Source: Haemonchus contortus | Lineage: Eukaryota > Nematoda > Chromadorea > Rhabditida > Trichostrongylidae | Direction of reading: 5' to 3' | DNA: 64,000 nt | Assembly: GCA_000469685.2 (NCBI GenBank) | Contig: LS997565.1 | Coordinates: 9,306,505 to 9,370,504, forward strand | Notes under the pieces: model-generated | Told to the model about the DNA's origin: nothing | The model's input: only the letters and a program-made list of their open reading frames with translations | The model's database searches: none | Shown here: positions 37,359 through 51,000 of the stretch, piece by piece | Layout of the letters: each line of letters starts with the position of its first letter | Position numbering within the stretch: the stretch's first letter is position 1 | Translations under genes and position numbers: made by a program

Positions 37359-40300
37359 ATGTCGCTTCCATTTTTGCGTAAAAGCTCGTTGTGTATGAGC
37401 ATGGACGGTGGTAATACATCATTACTACATTTTGGCGACATCATCTCGCTCTACACAGAGGAAACCGCTGATTTACGAGGTTTCCTGAGCACATTAGGGT
37501 GAGTTCAATTGAGATTTTAAACTTTGCTCTTCCATTGAAGAGGCAATTGTAGGAGCAGTACGCTTAATTATCATTTTAATGTATATCTGCCCATGGAATC
37601 GCAATACTAAGGGGTAAAGGAGGTTGACATTTTCAAAGGGGTGTGGTCTGAACTGCTATGGACAGAACACTTTTGGAACAAAGCTATTGTAGTCCCCAAA
37701 AAACCCCACATCAAGACTATTTTGTCTAATTGTAGCGATACTGCTCGCTTAACAACAGTATCTGTCCAAAAAAAAGTAAGAAAAGGGGGCCTGAAATGCG
37801 TTTAAAAAAGTACTTTTAAGTAAGGAAAGAGTGCACAAATATGCTTCAAAAATAGTTTTTATCCACCTACATATTTCCATATTTGTTTGATGTAAAAAAT
37901 TAAATCGTTTCCCTAAAAATAATTTTTGGTTATTCTCCTGAATACCTCCTTAAGTAATTCCTTCTAATCGTTTACTTGTTATTTTAACGTAGTTTTTGTA
38001 CTAAACGTTTTAACCCATTGCAATAAATAGTACACCAGGAGAACTATAATTCAAAAATTAAATCGATGTTTTCAGCCTGGTCGATGATCGATGTATAGTG
38101 GAGCTACGCGATGGGCGACCAGAAAGCCCACCAAAGAAGTTTAGAGGTGAGGAAATCGGGGCAAACTCTGTTTGTTTCGTTTGATTTTTTGTGTTGTATC
38201 GTTTTGTTTTCCATTTTGCACCATCCCATGATTTTGTAATTCCGTATTGTGTTGTATCGTTTTGTTTTCCATTTTGCACCATCCCATGATTTTGTAATTC
38301 CGTATCGAATGAAATTTCTCTGATGTCTGTATGCATGACTTCCCGGAAACCTTGAAAGCACCATTCTGAATAATGCCCTTTCCTTTCCAGATTGTCTATT
38401 CAAAGTGTGTCCAGTCAATAGATATGCAGCTCAAAAGCAGTATTGGACAGAACAAAAACGATTTATCAGCGGTGAATCGACATTTGACGATGATATGATG
38501 AATAAATTACGAATAGCCGCTGAAAAGGTACCTATATTCCGTTTCTTTTCTAATTATAATCTATTTCCCTACGATTTTCTTCATTTTGCTTAATTTTTGT
38601 AAAACGCCAATAACTGAAAAACATGAAATATCGTCTGTGTGTCCATTGTTTATAGACCCCTTTTGGGGTGCGCCTTGTATTCGTTCGAACCCTCTCAGAG
38701 TTGCACTTTGAAAGAACGGGGTAGTTAGCCCATACAATGACCTACTAAGCCCAGCAGGACTGGCCAATAAGGGCGAATATTCAATGAATGTGTGTGTTGT
38801 TTGTATAAGGTAAATTAGATATGTCAACAAGTGACCCCGAACAGGCTCAAGGATACAGGATTCGGCCCAAACGCATACAGTATGGTGGCAGCGCCACTTG
38901 CACTGTTCCATTTCCCTTAGCTCCTTCAAAAATGCAGCCTGTCCAGGAATATGGTGGGTAGGGGTTGTCAGTGATACATAACACCACTACAGAGGAGACA
39001 TTGGCCAGCTTATTAATTCTTTTTCATTTCAGGAGAAAGAACAGAATGAATTGGAATTCCGTAAAACACAGGGTAATGTTATCCAGTACGGTACTACCGT
39101 ACAATTACTTCATGTAAAATCTGATAAATATGTAACCGTACAGAAGAATTCGCCTGCAAAATGCGAAAGAAATGCTATGAAAGTGAGTTTGGTCACTGAA
39201 AATCGTTATCGTTCCCACACTTTTTACTATCGCTATTTGTGTGTCTACTATTTATCTTGATGTCGCCGAACATTAATATGATTATTATTTGTTTTGACTT
39301 GATGTTTTGTTAACTGCTGTTTTAACGCCGCAGTACGCGATCCGAAAGTCTCACAAGGTTGGCGATTTATGGACAAAACTTCAGACTCAGATGGGACTCG
39401 AACCCGTACTTGTCCTTTCCGGGGACCGTGCTCTTATCCCTTACACTACCGAGGCCCCGCTTGCCCTCGCCTTCTTAATGGCTTCTATGCCATTGCTTAT
39501 CAGCACTCACACATACAACATGTTGAGCCGGTCGGCCAATATCAGCACTGAACCGTTAAGTTGTAAGCTTTACATGTTAGTACTTGTTTTGACTTGATGT
39601 TTTGTTAACTGCTGTTATTTCGCCGCAGTACGCGATCCGAAAGTCTCACAAGGTTGGCGATTTGTGGACAAAACTTCAGCCTCGGACGGGACTTGAACCC
39701 GTACTTGTCCTTTCCGGGGACCGTGCTCTTATCCCTTACACTACCGAAGCCCCGCTTGCCCTCGCCTTCTTAATGGCTTATATGCCATAGCTTATCAGCA
39801 CTCACACGTACAACGTGTTGAGCCGGTCGGCCAATATCAGCACTGAACCGTTAAGTTGTAAGCTTTACATGTTAGTACTTGTTTTGACTTGATGTTTTGT
39901 TAACTGCTGTTATTTCGCCGCAGTACGCGATCCGAAAGTCTCACAAGGTTGGCGATTTGTGGACAAAACTTCAGCCTCGGACGGGACTTGAACCCGTACT
40001 TGTCCTTTCCGGGGACCGTGCTCTTATCCCTTACACTACCGAAGCCCCGCTTGCCCTCGCCTTCTTAATGGCTTATATGCCATAGCTTATCAGCACTCAC
40101 ACGTACAACGTGTTGAGCCGGTCGGCCAATATCAGCACTGAACCGTTAAGTTGTAAGCTTTACATGTTAGTACTTGTTTTGACTTGATGTTTTGTTAACT
40201 GCTGTTATTTCGCCGCAGTACGCGATCCGAAAGTCTCACAAGGTTGGCGATTTGTGGACAAAACTTCAGCCTCGGACGGGACTTGAACCCGTACTTGTCC

Positions 40301-40630
40301 TTTCCGGGGACCGTGCTCTTATCCCTTACACTACCGAGGCCCCGCTTGCCCTCGCCTTCTTAATGGCTTCTATGCCATTGCTTATCAGCACTCACACATA
40401 CAACATGTTGAGCCGGTCGGCCAATATCAGCACTGAACCGTTAAGTTGTAAGCTTTACATGTTAGTACTTGTTTTGACTTGATGTTTTGTTAACTGCTGT
40501 TATTTCGCCGCAGTACGCGATCCGAAAGTCTCACAAGGTTGGCGATTTGTGGACAAAACTTCAGCCTCGGACGGGACTCGAACCCGTACTTGTCCTTTCC
40601 GGGGACCGTGCTCTTATCCCTTACACCACC

Positions 40631-40726
<96 letters not shown>

Positions 40727-42035
40727 ACTACCTATGATTATTATTGTTTTTGTAATTATTACTACTGTCACAAACTTTTCGCACCCAACCTACTACTTTT
40801 TAATTTTTTTCTGATAACGCTTTTACTAAATCGTCTCATTTACCAACAACATGCTCTTGAACTTTTTCCAGACCTTTTTGCAGGAATTGAGTTCACTAGC
40901 CATTTTCTTCTTGTCGATCTATAAAAAAACCCTGAGCCACTGATCTCTCTAAGGAAAGCTCCATGTAGCATATTGATAGCTACTCGAAGTATCTATATTT
41001 TAAATGAACCTAAAAAATTTGGAACTTAATATTTTTCATGCTCCTAGGGTTTTTCGGTGAATCCGGTTTACTTTCTATCGTCCACAAGAGATTTACATCC
41101 CTCCTATCATGCACACTACTCTGATGTACTTTGTTCCTGATATTATTGTTTGCTGAGTCTTCAAATAGCAACTTGATGAAGAATTGATTATTTCTTCAGG
41201 TTTATCTTGATCGAGCTGGAAATGAAGGCAGTTGGTTTATTATCGAGCCAGCCTATAAGCACTATGTCATAGGAGACAGTGTGAGTGAACTTTTTATCAT
41301 ACCTATACCCTTTTCTATCAGCGTAACGGTAATAAGGCAAGAAAGGGCACATTCAATCGTTTCTGTTGTCAGGGGCAATTGAAGTATTCACGGCGAATTG
41401 ACCACATTCAAAACACTAATTATAAGGATCACTACTGAAAATTTTTGAAAAGTGTCTAAGCTTGGGATTTTGCAAGAGTCGGTTATCAGTGGTCATGGTT
41501 TGAAACTATCACACAAAAGAAATACTCTAAAATATAAAAAGAATAAATAAAGAGTTATGTAGATATCACGCCTTTTTATTTTTTTTTTCTGCGACAATAT
41601 GCAGAACTACCTATTTGGCTCGTTTAGACGACTTTTTTTCAAAAGTAGCATTGTATCTTCCCATTTACGTTTGAATCGAGATCTTTCCAATCTGAGATCT
41701 TATCATGGTTTCTAGTTTGTTGGACAGCCTCATTTGGGCTTTTGAGGTCTCAATTTTTTTACTTTTAGGTCGCTGCTGGCAACAAAATTTCTTTAGTACC
41801 GTATTCTGTAAATAGTCAGACGTCTGGCCACGTCAAACATCAACTTCATCTGAGTCATTTTTTACTGAAAGATCATCAAACCGCCGCTGAGGTCAGTTAC
41901 ACTAACATCTAGAACATCACGATCAATTCTTAGACATTCCAAAAATTCCAGGTGAACTGCCTTAACGAGTGTACAGAATGGCAAGTGTTCATGTTCCTGT
42001 TGTTCAACGAAAATCAACCAGATATCGTGAAATCG
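37359..42035 (+). CDS. itr-1: itr-1 exons 1-7: suppressor domain (first beta-trefoil)
   Basis: Exons read at 37359-37498, 38076-38146, 38391-38527, 39033-39182, 41200-41280, 41769-41891 and 41952-42035, about 262 residues. Recognisable family stretches are [62 protein letters not shown] and [20 protein letters not shown]. In ITPRs this domain folds back on the ligand-binding core and lowers IP3 affinity, and it couples ligand binding to the pore. Exon phases agree at every junction (exon 1 ends two bases into a Gly codon, completed by exon 2). Intron 4 (39183-41199) holds the tRNA-like tandem array and intron 2 a 58-bp tandem duplication. Confidence 0.93.
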
Positions 42036-45000
42036 GTGGGGATCCTTCGTATTTTTTGATCAACTCAACTAATTTTCTCTTGACTACTTTATAATTGGTT
42101 ACTATAGGGCTAAGAGACTCCGACTGCTTTTCATGGTCTCAACCCCCTCCAGGACTATTGATAGGATTATGCATAAGCCACAGTCGGAGCCGTAGATGTC
42201 TGCAAGTTACTCTACGGCGCCAAGAACTGGTAGAATGTAGATATCCACTCAAATAAGGCTATTCGCCGCTGAATTTTGTTTTTTTCTAATTTTCTTCGTC
42301 ATTCTGGGCTGTTACTCGAGGTTTCCCCCAATACTGAAACCGCTCTTGTTGCTACCCTAACCCTCCACTTTCATGGACCTGAATCTTGATGTCTTGAACT
42401 CACAAAAACCGATTTCCAGGGCGACGTCGTCCGTCTCTTCCACGCCGATCAGCAGACATTTTTGACGTTGGATGCAATTCCGAAGACATGCCCACCACAG
42501 GATGTTGTCTTCCTTCGAATGACAAATCGACCATCAGCTGCTGATGCAACCAGTTCGAGAGCATTGTGGGAAGTCCAGGTGAAATACTGCTGAAGAGAAA
42601 ACTTGTATGTTAGAGAAACGGTTGGCACACGGAAAGTATATAGTGGAACTGACCAGTGAGAGCCCCAGGCTCACTTTTCGCAGTGGAGCTACCAGTCTGT
42701 AAGCAAGCAAGCTGGCATAATGAAGCTTTTCCAACACTATCGTAAATAGGCAATTTTGTCCATGAAGCATGCAGCCGAAAAATTTGTTCATGACCAAAAT
42801 TCAACGGTTTTGAGAAAACTCGATAAAATTGAAATTGAAAATGTAGCCTGTGGATTCCAACGATGTTAATCCTATCCATGTTGACAGTATTCCTATCCAG
42901 GTTGTGCAAAAAGATGCGTATCGTGGTGGCGCTGCGAAATGGCGTGAAGTCTACCGATTCAAACATCTCGCTACCGACATGTACTTGACAGCTATTCCGG
43001 CCACATCGCCGGTGAAACCAGCATCAAACGGAAGGCGTGCCAGTCTTCTACATATGAAGTAAGATTCCACTTATTCATTCATTTACCCAACCATTTATTT
43101 TGCTGTTTATTTGCTATTTACTTTCTTAGCCCTCAAGATCTCTCTTTGAGTGATTGCTTACCGTTGCCATTTCACTTGAGGTTCAGTTCATAATTTGGAT
43201 TTGAGCTTGGAAGATTGCCTCAATTGAATACGATGAAGGCGTGATTCTGAGTGGGCAGGGGTTCTTGCAACCAATACCTTGAAAATAAGTGCTCTCCGAG
43301 TATTTATGAACAGTTTTTCGGGACAATCAATTAGTGAATTACCAAACTCCTTGGATGCACTGAGCCAAGTACTGTAGCTGTCTGAGGACTTATGGCTTAC
43401 ACTCTTGGATAAGCCAAAACGTTGTACTGAATGTGTACGTTTGGGAAGACGAAATCAAAAGGGGGTAGCAGTTCGTGGGCTATTTATATCTGGGATTATG
43501 ACGTAGGTGAATTGTAACAGATTTCCGTGACTTTTGCGGTATGAATAGCAAAACAGGAGTATAAAGGGATCATAGTAGCTGAGACTAATTGTAAGGTATA
43601 TTTTCAACTGCCGCACCCAGATCTCACCCTATGGATCACCTAATGATTCCTTGCAACTTGTATAGCTGTTATCATATTTTCAAAACATTAGAGTTGCTTT
43701 TACAGCAAGCATAAAGGAACCTTGGAAAGGTGAGTTATTCGGAACCAACTATAACTAACAAATCAGATTTCGCAGTTCACGGATTTTGTGATACAATATT
43801 CTTGGAAGGAAGGATAGGTGGGAGGGTCGGACCATAGGGATTCCTGGTCCGTCAGGGTGAAAGAAAAAAGTATGTACAGTGATAGACGACACACCAGCTT
43901 GCCTGGGCCACCGTATCACAAAATCTGCGAACATCGAAAAATGGCTAATGACTGACTAGCATGCCTCTGTGTTCAATGACTAACCTGCGTATGTCTACTA
44001 CCCACACAATGCTTTTTAAAGTCATTACCCTTTTTAGTAACTGAATATTCGATGAAGTTTTTTTCTAACAAACACTATGAATACCTTTTATTTATGTGCG
44101 ACACTTTATTGTTCCAGGACGAAAGGTGAATTCCTGGCACCTCCACCGAACCAGCTGTACGCCGATGGACCCGGTAATTGTTTTAAACTTATATGATTTC
44201 CTTTCCTGGTGGTCAGATACAATGTGATTTCTAATATGCACTAATGGTTGGTTATGAACAAAAAAATCTGCATCATTCAGGAGATAGTTTTTCTTTGTCG
44301 TGGAGCTCTTAACAATAGTTGTGGCAGTAGTTCGGTAGTTATAAGGTCTTTATTCAAGCGGCATCTTAAAGGCACCGTTCACGATAAAAAAGTAATTGAA
44401 TTCTTACCTTATTAATACTCAGCGGCCCCCATGGGTTGTAGAAGGGACCCTCTCACTCCCCCAATCTCGACGTCCAGGGCATAGTGGCAGCCCCGTAGTT
44501 GCCGTAATTCGCGTTCCCGCCCCTCGATCGGTGTCACGTTAGACGAGTGTCGAGACAATACAGATTGCTATTATTCGTTCTAGGACCCACGCACAATCAG
44601 CTAATCGCCGAGTGATGAGGCGACGTTTTTCTCCCATTCTTTTTTCCTCTGTTTTTCTTTTTGCTGCCGCGATCCCTTATTTAATTTCCTACTCCTAGAG
44701 ACTGAAAAAGGTGAGCTACTTTTGCTGTCACTAGGGTTTTTAAATTTATTTATGCTTATGAGTGAATGAATTTTGGATGACCATTGTCTGTTATTCGCAC
44801 CAGGACCCACACGCGCGCAGTGAAACGCACTGTTCAGCTCGTCCGGACGCCCCACTCTTCTTCATTTTTCTGGTTTCATTGTCGTCCAGCCCCCTTTTTA
44901 ACGGTTTTTTCGAAGCCTTTTTTCACTCTGGAAACGCCGATGCACGCAGTTTCTTCACCTCAGTCGCACTAGTTTCGATATTGCCTTCTATTTTTCATCA

Positions 45001-48000
45001 TAGTCTGGATTACCCAAAATTGTCGTGAACGGTGCCTTTAAGCAATGAAATCTCGATGCTTGCGATGAATCGCCAACTGCATTAGTCTTAGTGGGAACCG
45101 CCTCCTACCTTTCTTCCTGAGACAAGCGTCTTTCCAGTAATATTACAGAAAAATTTATAAACTGATGCATAAACAGGGTAGACGAAGAACATCCGGTATG
45201 CGCAAAGCTCTCCACTTCGACTCGAAACATTTGAAGCCTAACTTCCTCTATTTTCCTTTATATTCTAGCTAGGTTTCATTTTCCTCAAGGATTTCCTAAG
45301 CAGTTGTTAGATCCAAAATCGAGGAAAGTCTGGATTGATCAAATTGAATCCAGAATTTGGTTTTTACCCTTACATTTCGTGGTAGCGATGCTTGTCGCCG
45401 TACCTCCCGTGATTCATTCGTTTTCCCTCCCTCCCTTACTAATTTACAGATGAAAGTTGATTTTCTAAAAATGAGCCTTCATTCTTCTCACTTCAGTGAG
45501 TTGATTGCATTTGTCGACATTTGACTGGTTTACTTCTGAAGTTTTCTCTAAAATATAGGTGTTTGTTTACAGAAAGCACGGAAGAATGCAGTTCGGGAAC
45601 GTACTTCCTAGTGCCGGTGAAGTCTGACTTTCCAGAAGCAGATCGAAAATTACTGTTTTCTCTGGATCCAGGCATAATGCCGATGGTATGCATCATGATC
45701 GATTTGTTTGGGCTGCAAGGCTACTGTGATATCGTAACTTCTAGAACAAAGACGTACCGAGTAAGTCGTATGTCCGGCTGCAACACGAGGCTACGAACAC
45801 ATGGGTACATGCCACAAGTGCCACTGAAAAGCAGAACTTGTATTATAGTAGGTACGGTAATGGATAATTGAGAGTTGTTTTTGAGTATCGAATTGCTATT
45901 ACAGTAAGAATGAAAAGGGTTGGGTACGGGTGATCTGTGAAAACAATCGAGTGGACAAAGAGACATTTGCATTGCTACCAGTTCATCCGAATGAGGTTCG
46001 TCATCACTTATACCCTCAACTTTTAATCAACTCGAAAGTTTTTAACTGTTAAGGTCCGTGACTTGGACTTTGCAAACGATGCGTGTAGAGCACTGCGGAA
46101 CTTTATAAGACACATCAAGAGTGGAGATCCAGTCACCAAGGAATCCATCAAGTAAGACGGCTTCTTATATTTCATATCTGGTGTCATTTTATTGCACTGG
46201 TACTTATTTGTTTACTTTCGTTTGTCTTGGACTTTCTGTTTTGTTTTCTGCTGATCACACCTTTGTTTCTAATTTTATACTATTCCAAAATCAGAAACAA
46301 AAGTATGATCAACAGGAAACAAAATGGTGTTTTTCTTTATGATACTTTCGATGCCTCTCTCCATTTTATGACCGCTTACCCTTGTATCACCAAGAGTCAG
46401 ACGTTGTAAGCATTAGCTGAGGAAAATCTTTAGCGACCGTATTTGCTGCTAATGAATGCTCGCGTTCACTTGTTACCTACATCTGTGGAACACCTCAATA
46501 TTTCCCACGTGATGCTTCGGATAAACGCTGTCTTTCGATCGGTTTTCCGGTCCTTTTCGAGCTAAATGAAAACCATGGATTTTCCTTCTTTTTTGGAAAC
46601 ATCTCCGCACCTAATCCGATTTCTCTCAGAATTCTAAATAGAATTACTTATTTTTTCAAATTTCATTTATTACTTGACCAATGATCTACTCCTTCTCGAG
46701 TTCCTCTTTCCAGCGTCACGATTCAACTGCTTACCGAATGTATTTACTTCGTTACGAATACCAAAAATCATATGATGGATCCATTGCAAATCAGCGATTT
46801 CACTCCGTCTAGGGATCGGCAGAAACTGCTCCGAGAACAAGAAGTTCTCGATCAGGTATGCCTCTAAACGAGTCCTCAATTCGGGAAGCGCCAGCTGAAC
46901 GTCATGATCAAAAGCTGGGTATGAACCATCTTTTTGTGCAACATCCTGCTCCACACAACCAATCTTAACAATCGGCCCGCTGTGTTCCGAGGTCCTTGAA
47001 GGACAATTAATATTGACACTCACGGTTAGCTGTCTCAAATGTCTCTGATACTGACAGGCTCCAATTATTTAGGTGTTCCAACTTTTGAAAGCGCCTTTCA
47101 TGCCTCGACAAGGGCTCACTGAAATCGGACCCTTGCTTAGTTCTCCGTCGGAGCTCGGCGAAACCCGGAACGAGGTTTTCAAGACGATGTTCCAGTTGTG
47201 CTACAGCCTCTTAAGGTATGGATGTTACTAGAGAAATACCGAAAATTCACAAATATGGTTTCTCCTGCATACATCGGGAAGGTCACATTCTGGTTTCAGA
47301 TACTCGCAAGTCAGCTATCGAAAGAATCAAGAGTTTCTGGCCGAAAAGTTTGGACAAATTCAGGTGAGCTCTTTATTTGATCTGGTGAAGCCCTACCCGC
47401 CCATCTACCTATGCACCACCTGTATGATCCGGGAAACTTCAGGAGCAAATCGGTTTCGATCTACTCGCCGAAGATACCATGACGGCTGTTCTGCATAACA
47501 ATCCGAAACTGTTAGAGAAGTATGTGAAAACGCCACACGTCGAACGATTCGTCGAACTTGTACGGAATAACCGATTGGGAAAGTAAGTCATCACTACCGT
47601 AATCTCGACGAATCCATACATTCTCTGATTTTCAAACAAGTTTTTTATTTTCCCTGCAGGGACTTCAGCATATTGGAAGGCATGCGGTAATTTTTTGAAA
47701 TCTTTACGGTAAGCAAATATTGTGCAGTGGTTGTGATGTGATGTGCTGAACATAGCCTGCTGAGGTTTATCATTGGAGGAATCGAACCTAATAAGCAGGC
47801 ATCAAACAAAAGCCTACAAAAGTCTTTTACTGAATGGTAGGGTTCTTGGTACAGAATGACTTCTGAAGTTGCTTCACCAAAAACTCCTTACTCGCTGGAA
47901 TCTTTCTTTGATCCGAGTATCGTGGTCCCTGTTTTCGAGTTTCGTATGTCGCCATTTTGACAGTAGTGTTCAAGGTTATCAGGCAATCAGAAACAGAGTA

Positions 48001-51000
48001 CCTTTACGCGAACTCTGCTTCCTTTTTGCACTGGCCACACCCGCTGTTCTAAGGAGGGCTATGAAAAAATAATCAATTTTTGAGACTAAGACTGATTACC
48101 AAGTACGACATACTCATTGCTGTAGTTCCTGAAGTAAACTTGATAGGCTGATTACCCTATGGTGACCAGGCCCATTGTAAGTGATCCCTGCATATCACCT
48201 ATTTTAAATGGTTTCCAGCACAATGAAGGATGGAATCAACTCCCTTAACAAAGCTCCCCACTGGTAAGCTGGATTGCTGGTGCACTGGGTCCGGTTCGGT
48301 ATGGTATTATGCAGATCAGCCTTGGCGTGCCTGAGTAAAACTCGTTCATAGTCACAGTACTTGGTTCTATACCATTTTAGGTTCCTCGACTACCTGGCAG
48401 ATCTGTGCGTATGTCGTGGTGAGGCCAATAAAAAAGTTCAAGAATTGATTTGTAATTCAGTACTGAGCGAAAAACATCGCGATATTCTGATGGAGACGAA
48501 ACTGGTCAGTTTGCTGCCTTCAATTACAGTATTTTCTGGATCTTTGGGATTCTATAAAATAACAGAGTGTTAGAATTAGAATAGGGAATGATTACGGAAA
48601 ATCGATAATTATCTTGGACCGCCGTTGTTAAGATTGACGATGAAGTTCACATTGGCTGGATGGGTCAGCCACTGCGGAAGCTTGTAGATCTAGCCTACAG
48701 TTCCAGAAAAAACACGAGTGATGCCGAGTTTTTGGACTACTACAGGTAATTCGAGTAAAAATTGAAGAGCTATTTACTTTATTATAGCTTTCGCCCCTTC
48801 TTTCTGAATGCAGATTACAATACCGAGTCGCTGTGACTCCCGGAGCATCTCTATGAGGAAATATCTTCAAAAACCCAAATTTCCAGGCATCAACTGGATC
48901 TGTTGGCACAAATGTGTCAGGAACAACAGTACTTGGCCATAGATCCGCCTCCGGAGCGCAAACTTTTGAACATTTCCCAGCAATTACCGGCAGACCTAGT
49001 TTTGAGGTATAGCCGATTAACAGTACTCCGATAATTTCCTCACAAGACCCACTCCGTTCAGATGTATGTCGGACTCACGACTACCCTGTGAAGTGCGTGC
49101 ATCGTTTGCTCGCCTCATGCTGCATTTACATGTAGTCCGTGGAAGTCCATTGAGTGCCATCCGCCATGCTCGTCTATGGACAGACATAACCAACGAGGTC
49201 AAAGTTCAATCGTGAGTTAATCGATATCTTCAAAAAAAGTAGAGATTTCTTTGAAATAATGCAATTCAGGTACAAAACCACTTCTGTCGAAGGTTACAGC
49301 GATGGAGGTCGAGCTCGAGTCGGGGACCAATTTGCCACTGATGTAAGTTTTAAAGCTCTCAACAGCCTAATAGGTCGCGGTTCCGCTGTGTGGAGCACTA
49401 GCCAACGCGCGCGGTCGCGATGCGTGCGCTATACTTACGTGACGCTTTTTGGCAACCATTCCCTTTCTTGTCCTTTCCAATCGAAAAGGCTGGGAATTGC
49501 TTTGTCATACTTCGTTGGGAAATCCGAAAAAAGAAGGATAAACAGAAGCATACGCGACGCGACCGCCCGCAGACCCGTGTTCATTCCACGATTTCATTAG
49601 AAATTTCTCGAAAAAATTGTAAGACAGCGGTAGTTTTATTTGAAGGTGCTCAACACAGTCGAAGATTACCTCAATTCATTACGAGACAGCTATCCATCTG
49701 GTCCAGTGTTGCATAAAGATGCCGCAAGTGTGGCTCATAACAAGCTCACTTTCGAGGTAAGTTGTAAGTTTGTGGGAAAGTAAGGGAATAGACTCCGCGG
49801 GTACTCTATCTAACCTGAGCTTTTAGATGGTAACACTAGCAAAAGCACTCGCTCAATTCGGCTACTATACCTTCGACAACTTGTTGACGCTGACGGAAAA
49901 TCTTTTGCACATTGTCGACAACAGCCCCCATAGTGCTCAAACAGGTGGGTTTCTAGATCTGCCAAGGCCCCAGAAGAAGGCCGAGTACATGGTAGTAGTT
50001 CTGATGGATACAGCCAACCCGACTACCTCTAGGGAATCTCAACCCACCTATTCAACCCTCCTTTTGGAGGGAGCCAACCTCCTACTTACTGTCTTTGCAG
50101 CTCGTACCGTATCGCATGGTATGACAATGATACATCGAGTTACCCAGTCGATGATTGGTACTGGTACGAGAAAGATCGGTGACAGTGTCATGAAGGCGTC
50201 TGATAAGGTCAATATCGAGGACACAGCGAAGGCTAAAGAGAGTCGTCAGCTGTTGGTCAAAACAAAGCTCACAGTGGCTGAGATCCTTCAGGTAACTACC
50301 TGACTCTTAAGGCTGTGGTCAAAATGGTTGTTCGCTCCATACAATTCTGTAACGAGGAAGTGGCCCTCCTTTTTCTCGATTCCTCTTACCCCGAGGCCAA
50401 TAGAGAACTGTTTCGTTTATAGTTTGTGATGGACGTGCGGCGAGACTACCGTATCACGATGGCATTGTCGTGGTTTAAGCTCAATTTCCCATGCGACGAG
50501 GACGGTGTGCTGAACCATACCGCAAGTACGTAAGTTTAGGGAATTGTGGGAAACACCGCCCAATCAGTATCTCCTTTCAACAGCTACTCTTTTTTAAGAA
50601 CCCCATTTGTTCTTTTGAAATGTATATATTACAGTTATGTAGAGCTTTTTTACAGACATCAATGAACGTATGGCTCATGAGCTCTATGAGGCCATCTATC
50701 AGTCATCTGGTCATGAACTTCATTTGGATGGTGGCGATGGTCAGCTGCTGTTAGCGATTCTTATGCAGGTACCGATTGAGATTCTGGCAATGTGCCAATG
50801 CTCACTTTTACCAAGTTTCTCGAACTGATTGGCAATAACGATTAGATTTATGAGCTCCATAGGTCACGCGTAGGTTGTCGGAAGGATCTTTGATGAAGAG
50901 AAAACTTTGAGATGCCACTGAAGTACCCTGAAAGGCATTTCCTGATAAGGCTATTTCAGCATTCACCGTAGGCTTACGCTAAGGTCAGATACAATACAGA

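Larger units (their letters stand above)
39291..40629 (-). repeat. Tandem array of 295-bp tRNA-like units (4.5 copies) in itr-1 intron 4
   Basis: Unit starts are spaced exactly 295 bp apart (39291, 39586, 39881, 40176, 40471); the fifth is cut short by a TTA microsatellite. Units 2 and 3 appear identical. Units 1 and 4 share other variants (for example GGCTTCTATGCCATTGC against GGCTTATATGCCATAGC). Flanks TATGATTATTATTTG (left) and TATGATTATTATTG (right) look like a target duplication. The plus-strand translation of each unit is open but is only a shadow of the repeat. Confidence 0.9.

Noticed and set aside
39307..40924. Repeated plus-strand open frames starting [16 protein letters not shown] in each array unit
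   Set aside because: They repeat with the 295-bp DNA unit and overlap the antisense tRNA-like segment; they are a by-product of tandem repetition. The last one runs into poly-Tyr from the microsatellite.
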